DNA of 64,000 bases from Pseudomonadales bacterium. Lineage in GTDB: Bacteria > Pseudomonadota > Gammaproteobacteria > Pseudomonadales > Azotimanducaceae. The DNA is taken from NCBI GenBank assembly GCA_022448085.1, contig JAKUTH010000007.1:1-64000 (forward strand). Reading direction: 5' to 3'. The notes under the pieces were generated by a model. It was not told where the DNA came from. It saw only the letters and a program-made list of their open reading frames with translations, and did no database searches. The position numbers were made by a program, and so were the translations under genes. Of the stretch, positions 59,029 through 64,000 are shown piece by piece; within the stretch, counting starts at the first letter, position 1, and the number at the start of each line of letters is the position of its first letter.

Positions 59029-59055
59029 CGACTACTACATGTAGTGGTAGTCGCT
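59029..59055. promoter_or_regulatory. Palindrome near glpK (candidate operator, contains NrdR-box-like core)
   Basis: Perfect 8-bp arms GCGACTAC and GTAGTCGC flank 11 nt. Overlapping its centre is a perfect 12-bp palindrome ACTACATGTAGT at 59035-59046, 11 of 16 positions of which fit the NrdR consensus ACACTATATATAGTGT. It lies 34 bp upstream of the glpK start. It may bind a dimeric regulator; a role in nrdA or glpK control is an inference. Confidence 0.5.
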
Positions 59056-59151
59056 TTACCTTGTAACTCACAGGCAACCCACAGGTTTTCCCCAAGGAGT
59101 TTCTTGCATTCCCGTTATTATCCCTTTATGTTGTGCCGCTCGTATAAAAAA

Positions 59152-59167
59152 AAACTACATATGGTGT
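59152..59167. promoter_or_regulatory. Candidate NrdR box upstream of nrdA
   Basis: AAACTACATATGGTGT agrees with 13 of 16 positions of the NrdR consensus ACACTATATATAGTGT. It is 170 bp upstream of nrdA. NrdR represses ribonucleotide reductase genes in response to nucleotides. The usual second box about 31 bp away is not seen. Confidence 0.45.
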
Positions 59168-59241
59168 GTTTCTGAAGTTGTGGTCTCGGAACAAACAACG
59201 TTTGAAGCCCCCGGATCAGCGACATAAGCTAAAGACAGGCA

Positions 59242-59257
59242 CCACCACATATAGTAT
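59242..59257. promoter_or_regulatory. Second candidate NrdR box upstream of nrdA
   Basis: CCACCACATATAGTAT matches 12 of 16 NrdR consensus positions and overlaps the odd-centred palindrome ACATATAGTATATGT (59247-59261). It is 80 bp upstream of nrdA and 90 bp from the first candidate, an atypical spacing for paired NrdR boxes. Confidence 0.4.
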
Positions 59258-59336
59258 ATGTCCAGGAAGCCCGATTTTGTCTGGTTAGTGGCGCTCGAAA
59301 ACGTAGCCGAGAAGCCGAAAAGGGGACCAATCTTTA

Positions 59337-62288
59337 ATGCAAGCAGAGTCGGTCAGCCCAAATGACCAAACCCAAGAATCGCCCGAAAACAGTCCAACCA
59401 AAGTGACTGCTCCAACCTCAGGTCCAATTAGCCCATCGATCGCAGCGACCGCACCCGGTCAGATTAGAGTCATTAAACGTAATGGCACCGTTGTGCCGTA
59501 CACCGAGGACAAAATCGCGGTCGCTATCACCAAAGCGTTCCTAGCAGTCGAGGGAGGCACCGCGGCAGCATCGCCGCGTATTCGCGAACTCGTCGCTGGT
59601 CTAGCTCGGCGGGTATCGTCGATATTTATGCGCCGATTGCCGTCCGGTGGAACGATTCACATCGAGGATGTGCAGGATCAGGTAGAGCTGGCGCTGATGC
59701 GTTCTGGAGAGCATAAAGCTGCGAGAACTTACGTTCTGTACCGTGAAGAACGGGCTCGTGCGCGGGAAGGCGAAGACGTCAACCCGTCAACAGAAAAACC
59801 GATAGCGATTAATGTCGTGCGACGGGACGGCGATCGCGCCGCTCTCGACATGGGCCGAATCCGAACGCTAGTTACCGAGGCGTGCGAAGGACTCGAAGAC
59901 GTCGATGCACATCGCATCCTGACTGAATCGTTATCCAATATGTATGACGGAATATCCGAAGAGGACGTCGCCACGTCTTTGCTAATTACGGCACGAACAT
60001 TGGTCGAGGAGGAGCCCAACTACACATTTGTCACCGCCCGACTTTTGCTAGATCAACTCCGTACCGAGGCACTCGAATTTCTCGACGTACGCAGTCAAGG
60101 ACAATTAGATTATCAAGCCACGCACTCGCAGATGCTGGATACTTATGGCAAAGCGTTTCAGGCATTTATCCATCGAGGCATTGAATTAGAGTTACTCGCA
60201 CCCGAACTCGAACGGTATGATCTCGTACGGTTGGGCTCATCGCTAATCCCGGAACGCGACCTTCAATTCAATTATCTCGGTTTGCAGACCTTATACGACC
60301 GATATTTTTTGCACTCGAACGAAGTTCGGTTCGAGCTGCCGCAGATCTTCTTCATGCGGGTCGCGATGGGTTTAGCCATTCAGGAAGAGGAACCCGAAGA
60401 ACGAGCCGTTGAATTTTACGAGCTCCTCTCATCGTTCGATTTTATGAGTTCAACACCTACGTTGTTTAATTCGGGAACATTACGGTCGCAATTGTCGTCT
60501 TGTTTTCTGACGACTGTCTCCGATGATTTGGACGGTATCTATAGCGCTATTCATGACAACGCCATGTTGTCCAAGTGGGCGGGTGGCCTTGGCAATGACT
60601 GGACGCCGGTACGAGCACTTGGTGCGTACATCAAGGGAACGAATGGTAAATCGCAGGGAGTCGTACCCTTCCTCAAAGTTGTGAACGATACCGCTGTCGC
60701 AGTGAACCAAGGGGGCAAACGTAAAGGCGCCGTGTGTTCGTATCTGGAAACCTGGCACCTGGACATCGAAGAATTTTTAGAGCTCCGCAAAAACACTGGC
60801 GATGATCGTCGTCGAACGCATGACATGAACACGGCCAATTGGATACCGGATCTGTTCATGAAACGCGTATTCGAAGACGGTGATTGGACCCTCTTTTCTC
60901 CCAACGACGTATCCGATTTACACGATTTACACGGCAGAGCCTTCGAAACTCGTTATCTTAACTATGAAGCGTTGACGCAGACGGGCGAGTTAGAACTCTA
61001 CAAGCGAATTAAGGCACAGGATTTGTGGCGAAAGATGCTGTCGATGCTCTACGAGACAGGGCACCCGTGGATCACCTTTAAAGACTCCTGCAACACGCGA
61101 TCCCCACAACAGCATATCGGCGTTGTGCACTCGTCGAACTTATGCACCGAGATCACCTTAAATACGTCAGCGGACGAAATTGCGGTTTGTAACCTCGGCT
61201 CCATTAATCTCGCGCAACATGTCACCGAATCGGGACATTTTGATACCGAAAAACTCAAGAAAACGGTGCGTACAGCCATCCGAATGCTCGATAACGTCAT
61301 CGACATAAACTACTACGCGGTACCAGCAGCTCGAACTTCAAACATGCGCCACCGGCCAGTGGGATTGGGAATCATGGGATTTCAAGACGCGCTGTACCGA
61401 AAACGAATCGGTTATGCATCGGATGCGGCGGTTGAATTCGCCGACGAATCTATGGAAGCGATTTCTTATTACGCTATCGAATCATCCAGCGAGCTCGCCG
61501 AGGAACGAGGAAGTTACACAAGCTTTGAAGGGTCTCTGTGGAGCCAAGGAATATTGCCTATCGACTCGTTGGAGCGGCTCCAAAACGAAAGAGGCAAGGA
61601 GTATCTGGATGTTAATTTAGACATGCGATTTGACTGGGACGACTTACGCACAAGGGTCAAGACCCACGGAATGCGAAATTCGAATGTGATGGCGATTGCA
61701 CCCACTGCAACCATCGCCAACATTACGGGCGTTACTCAATCGATCGAACCGACCTATCAAAACCTGTTCGTTAAATCGAATCTTTCCGGCGAGTTTACAG
61801 TCGTTAATCCCCACATGGTTCACGATCTAAAACGTCAGGGGCTCTGGGATAGTGTGATGGTCAACGACCTCAAGTATTACGACGGCAGCCTCCAATCCAT
61901 TGATCGAATACCGGCCGATCTTAGGCAACTTTACGTGACAGCTTTTGAAGTCGAACCGAGGTGGCTCGTGGATGCCGCGAGCCGACGACAAAAATGGATT
62001 GATCAAGCTCAGTCCCTCAATCTTTACATTGCTAATGCGTCGGGCAAAAAACTCGACATCATGTACCGCATGGCTTGGATGCGCGGTTTAAAAACCACGT
62101 ATTACTTGCGCGCACTCAGTGCCACCAGTACTGAGAAATCAACGGTTATCGGTGATGGCGCGCTTAACGCGGTCGCTTCAGACATCTCTTCTGCTACCGG
62201 AATAAACCAAGGTGAGCCCATGGGCGAACCCGCCGAAGTACCGCAAGCGTGCACAATCGATGACCCGGATTGCGAAGCCTGCCAATAG
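59337..62288 (+). CDS. nrdA: Ribonucleoside-diphosphate reductase subunit alpha (class Ia, two ATP-cones)
   Basis: 983 residues. A Pro/Ser/Thr-rich N-terminus (1-40) precedes two ATP-cone domains (about 42-145 and 153-245), then the catalytic barrel. Redox Cys residues lie in SSCFLT (about 387) and AVCNLGS (about 618), the thiyl-radical Cys in NLCTEI (about 601), and the C-terminal CxxC at 979-982. It reduces ribonucleoside diphosphates to deoxy forms. Length and the double ATP-cone are like Pseudomonas NrdA, in which the N-terminal cone is the working allosteric site. nrdB follows 11 nt later. Confidence 0.97.
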   Translation: MQAESVSPNDQTQESPENSPTKVTAPTSGPISPSIAATAPGQIRVIKRNGTVVPYTEDKIAVAITKAFLAVEGGTAAASPRIRELVAGLARRVSSIFMRRLPSGGTIHIEDVQDQVELALMRSGEHKAARTYVLYREERARAREGEDVNPSTEKPIAINVVRRDGDRAALDMGRIRTLVTEACEGLEDVDAHRILTESLSNMYDGISEEDVATSLLITARTLVEEEPNYTFVTARLLLDQLRTEALEFLDVRSQGQLDYQATHSQMLDTYGKAFQAFIHRGIELELLAPELERYDLVRLGSSLIPERDLQFNYLGLQTLYDRYFLHSNEVRFELPQIFFMRVAMGLAIQEEEPEERAVEFYELLSSFDFMSSTPTLFNSGTLRSQLSSCFLTTVSDDLDGIYSAIHDNAMLSKWAGGLGNDWTPVRALGAYIKGTNGKSQGVVPFLKVVNDTAVAVNQGGKRKGAVCSYLETWHLDIEEFLELRKNTGDDRRRTHDMNTANWIPDLFMKRVFEDGDWTLFSPNDVSDLHDLHGRAFETRYLNYEALTQTGELELYKRIKAQDLWRKMLSMLYETGHPWITFKDSCNTRSPQQHIGVVHSSNLCTEITLNTSADEIAVCNLGSINLAQHVTESGHFDTEKLKKTVRTAIRMLDNVIDINYYAVPAARTSNMRHRPVGLGIMGFQDALYRKRIGYASDAAVEFADESMEAISYYAIESSSELAEERGSYTSFEGSLWSQGILPIDSLERLQNERGKEYLDVNLDMRFDWDDLRTRVKTHGMRNSNVMAIAPTATIANITGVTQSIEPTYQNLFVKSNLSGEFTVVNPHMVHDLKRQGLWDSVMVNDLKYYDGSLQSIDRIPADLRQLYVTAFEVEPRWLVDAASRRQKWIDQAQSLNLYIANASGKKLDIMYRMAWMRGLKTTYYLRALSATSTEKSTVIGDGALNAVASDISSATGINQGEPMGEPAEVPQACTIDDPDCEACQ

Positions 62289-62293
62289 GAGGT
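62287..62293 (+). promoter_or_regulatory. Strong ribosome-binding site of nrdB
   Basis: AGGAGGT lies 6 nt before the nrdB ATG at 62300 and overlaps the nrdA stop codon (62286-62288). It fixes the nrdB start and suggests translational coupling. Confidence 0.8.
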
Positions 62294-62299
62294 CCTTAC

Positions 62300-63574
62300 A
62301 TGCTCAGTTGGGATGAATATAGAGAAGAAGGTGTTGCCGACCACAATGTTGGACGATCGGCTGTTCCGCTCGTCGAACAACTCGACAACCCTGAAATATT
62401 ACGACCAGACCATAACGCCAGCCATTCTGCCGCGGCACTCACCACCGACATCGATGCGAAAACAATGCCCGCACCAAACGAATCCCAGTCAGGTGACCCG
62501 GCTCGTCCTGTCGCATCGAACGACGACATCGCACCGACGATTTATCAAGAAAATACCGAGCGAGTCACTGTCGATCAGAAGCGGATGATCAACTGCCGCG
62601 CCGATCTTAATCAACTCGTACCTTTTAAATATGATTGGGCATGGCAAAAATATCTCGATGGATGCGCGAATCACTGGATGCCCCAAGAAGTCAATATGAC
62701 GGCGGATGTCGCGCTATGGAAGTCTGAGGATGGCCTGAGCGAAGACGAACGAATTGTCGTTAAAAGAAGTCTAGGATTCTTTTCCACAGCAGATTCGCTG
62801 GTAGCCAATAACTTAGTACTTGCCATTTATCGGCTAATCACCAACCCGGAGTGTCGACAATATCTGCTTCGACAGGCCTTCGAAGAGGCAATACACACCC
62901 ACGCGTACCAGTACTGCATCGAATCGTTAGGAATGGATGAAGGTGAGATATTCAACATGTACCACGAGGTGCCGTCGGTCGCACGCAAAGCGTCTTGGGC
63001 GCTTAAATACACCCAAGAGCTGTCCGACCCTCAATTCACCACCGGCACGCAAGAAGACGATCAAACCTTGCTAAAAAACCTCATTGCTTATTACTGCGTC
63101 CTCGAAGGTATTTTCTTTTACTGCGGATTCTCACAGATCCTTTCGATGGGGCGACGCAACAAAATGACCGGCACCTCCGAACAGTTTCAATACATTCTTC
63201 GTGATGAGTCGATGCACGTAAACTTTGGGATCGACGTGATCAATCAGATCAAACTTGAAAACCCACAATTGTGGGATTCGTCAATGCAAGAGTTAGCGGC
63301 TCAAATGATATTGGAGGGGACCGAACTAGAAACTCAATACGCTCTCGATACGATGCCCCGCGGTATTCTCGGGATGAATGGCAACATGATGGCGGAGTAC
63401 TTACAGTTCATTGCCAACCGCCGGCTCGCTCAAATTGGATTGCCCGAACGCTTTCAGGCTGTGAAAAATCCATTCCCTTGGATGTCCGAAATCATGGACC
63501 TGAAAAAGGAAAAAAACTTTTTTGAAACGAGAGTCACCGAATATCAGACTGGAGGGGCTTTGTCATGGGATTGA
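62300..63574 (+). CDS. nrdB: Ribonucleoside-diphosphate reductase subunit beta
   Basis: 424 residues from the ATG at 62300. The di-iron ligands are in FFSTADS (Asp), EEAIHTHAY (Glu, His and the radical Tyr four residues after His), [10 protein letters not shown] (Glu) and [10 protein letters not shown] (Glu, His), so it is a tyrosyl-radical class Ia enzyme. It generates the radical for NrdA. An N-terminal segment of about 75-80 residues before the conserved core is polar, acidic and probably disordered, which is longer than in most relatives. Forms an operon with nrdA. Confidence 0.96.
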   Translation: MLSWDEYREEGVADHNVGRSAVPLVEQLDNPEILRPDHNASHSAAALTTDIDAKTMPAPNESQSGDPARPVASNDDIAPTIYQENTERVTVDQKRMINCRADLNQLVPFKYDWAWQKYLDGCANHWMPQEVNMTADVALWKSEDGLSEDERIVVKRSLGFFSTADSLVANNLVLAIYRLITNPECRQYLLRQAFEEAIHTHAYQYCIESLGMDEGEIFNMYHEVPSVARKASWALKYTQELSDPQFTTGTQEDDQTLLKNLIAYYCVLEGIFFYCGFSQILSMGRRNKMTGTSEQFQYILRDESMHVNFGIDVINQIKLENPQLWDSSMQELAAQMILEGTELETQYALDTMPRGILGMNGNMMAEYLQFIANRRLAQIGLPERFQAVKNPFPWMSEIMDLKKEKNFFETRVTEYQTGGALSWD

Positions 63575-63623
63575 CGAGAAGTACCCTCATCAACAAAGAG
63601 ATCAACGCATAAGATCGACCAAC

Positions 63624-64000
63624 TCAATGGGCCCGCAGTCGTATGATCATGTCGCCCAATTCATGGGCGAACTCTAGCGGTTGATCCAAAAACACATGGT
63701 GCTGTGCGTCTTCGATTGCACACACTTCCACATCAACTGGAATGAGTGAAAGCATGTAGTCAAGTGTTTCCTTGGAAAAAAGTTCGCTGTCAGATCCATA
63801 AATGATTCCAACGGGGAGCGATAAACCCGCGTATTCCTCTGGATATCGCTCTCCACCTTTCAAAGTGCCGGGTAGATCTTCATCAAATTTCCACGCCCAG
63901 CCACCGCCATCAATTCGCATGACCGACTGTTTCGCGATGTACTTCAACACAAACTCATTCGCGCACGCCTGCGGTGGGTAAAGACGAAAACGTGCTTCCG
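63624..64000 (-). CDS. Alpha/beta hydrolase (partial, N-terminus outside window)
   Basis: The frame is open to the window edge and ends at 63624, giving about 125 C-terminal residues. LPVGIIYGSDSELFS carries the likely catalytic Asp and EDAQHHVFLDQPLEF the catalytic His of the alpha/beta hydrolase fold. The nucleophile elbow must lie outside the window. It converges on nrdB. Substrate unknown. Confidence 0.7.
   Translation of the reverse strand, partial: EARFRLYPPQACANEFVLKYIAKQSVMRIDGGGWAWKFDEDLPGTLKGGERYPEEYAGLSLPVGIIYGSDSELFSKETLDYMLSLIPVDVEVCAIEDAQHHVFLDQPLEFAHELGDMIIRLRAH

Larger units (their letters stand above)
58996..59336. other. Divergent regulatory region between glpK and nrdA
   Basis: No gene is seen in these 341 nt. 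It contains a strong palindrome near glpK, three imperfect copies of an NrdR-box-like sequence, an A-rich stretch at 59147-59154, and a purine-rich AAAAGGGG ahead of nrdA. The divergent arrangement means that the promoters of both glpK and nrdA must lie here. Confidence 0.7.

Noticed and set aside
59064-59100. Possible DnaA boxes (TAACTCACA, CAACCCACA) upstream of nrdA
   Set aside because: Each differs from TTATCCACA at two or three positions, too weak to annotate.

Overview
The window is a contiguous piece of a gammaproteobacterial chromosome of roughly balanced base composition. It is densely packed with core housekeeping genes, and no rRNA, phage, insertion sequence or CRISPR array was seen. 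Gene order is the assignment evidence. Several blocks follow the order known from Pseudomonas and relatives: uppS-cdsA-rseP-bamA-skp-lpxD-fabZ-lpxB-rnhB-dnaE-tilS-pyrG-kdsA-eno-ftsB-(truD remnant)-pcm-nlpD-fdxA-mutS-recA-recX-alaS-lysC-csrA-tRNA-Ser; purM/DUF2066/hda; dcd-apbC-metG-nth; and argG-rnt-grxD-argD-argF. An uncultured, probably free-living marine-type gammaproteobacterium fits, but the sequence alone does not fix the genus.

Layout. 1-4118 is an accessory metabolic segment: a phytanoyl-CoA dioxygenase-like protein cut by the window edge, a crotonase, a dienelactone hydrolase and a DUF418 membrane protein. 4239-10338 holds tRNA-Ser(GCT), csrA, lysC, alaS, recX and recA with a LexA box. 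10414-13384 holds mutS and fdxA on the other strand. 13465-34415 is one long leftward series covering envelope biogenesis (undecaprenyl-PP synthesis, CDP-DAG, BAM assembly, lipid A, Kdo, lipid-carrier recycling), replication, nucleotide synthesis and glycolysis. 34676-42664 holds a secreted cyclophilin, a membrane-tethered cold-shock-domain protein, argS, an acyl desaturase, a sulfurtransferase overlapping mnmC, and a D-3-phosphoglycerate dehydrogenase. 42733-50931 holds a MurG of unusual type, hda, a CDP-alcohol phosphatidyltransferase, DUF2066, purM, dcd, apbC and metG. 51028-57466 holds nth, argG, rnt, grxD, a PatB-type C-S lyase, argD and argF. 57511-64000 holds glpK, a regulatory intergenic region, nrdA-nrdB and a partial alpha/beta hydrolase.

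The most interesting pattern is what is missing from otherwise conserved order. dxr is absent between cdsA and rseP. ispD and ispF are absent between ftsB and truD. So three genes of the MEP isoprenoid pathway are gone from two separate loci, although uppS and other polyprenyl-dependent functions remain. At the ispDF site truD survives only as its N-terminal and C-terminal ends joined together, without the catalytic centre. lpxA (between fabZ and lpxB), accA (between dnaE and tilS), surE, rpoS, cinA and the rnf genes (between metG and nth) are also absent from their usual slots. These could be true losses, replacements or relocations; only the rest of the genome can decide. The second notable item is a MurG that resembles the Firmicutes type rather than the usual gammaproteobacterial type.
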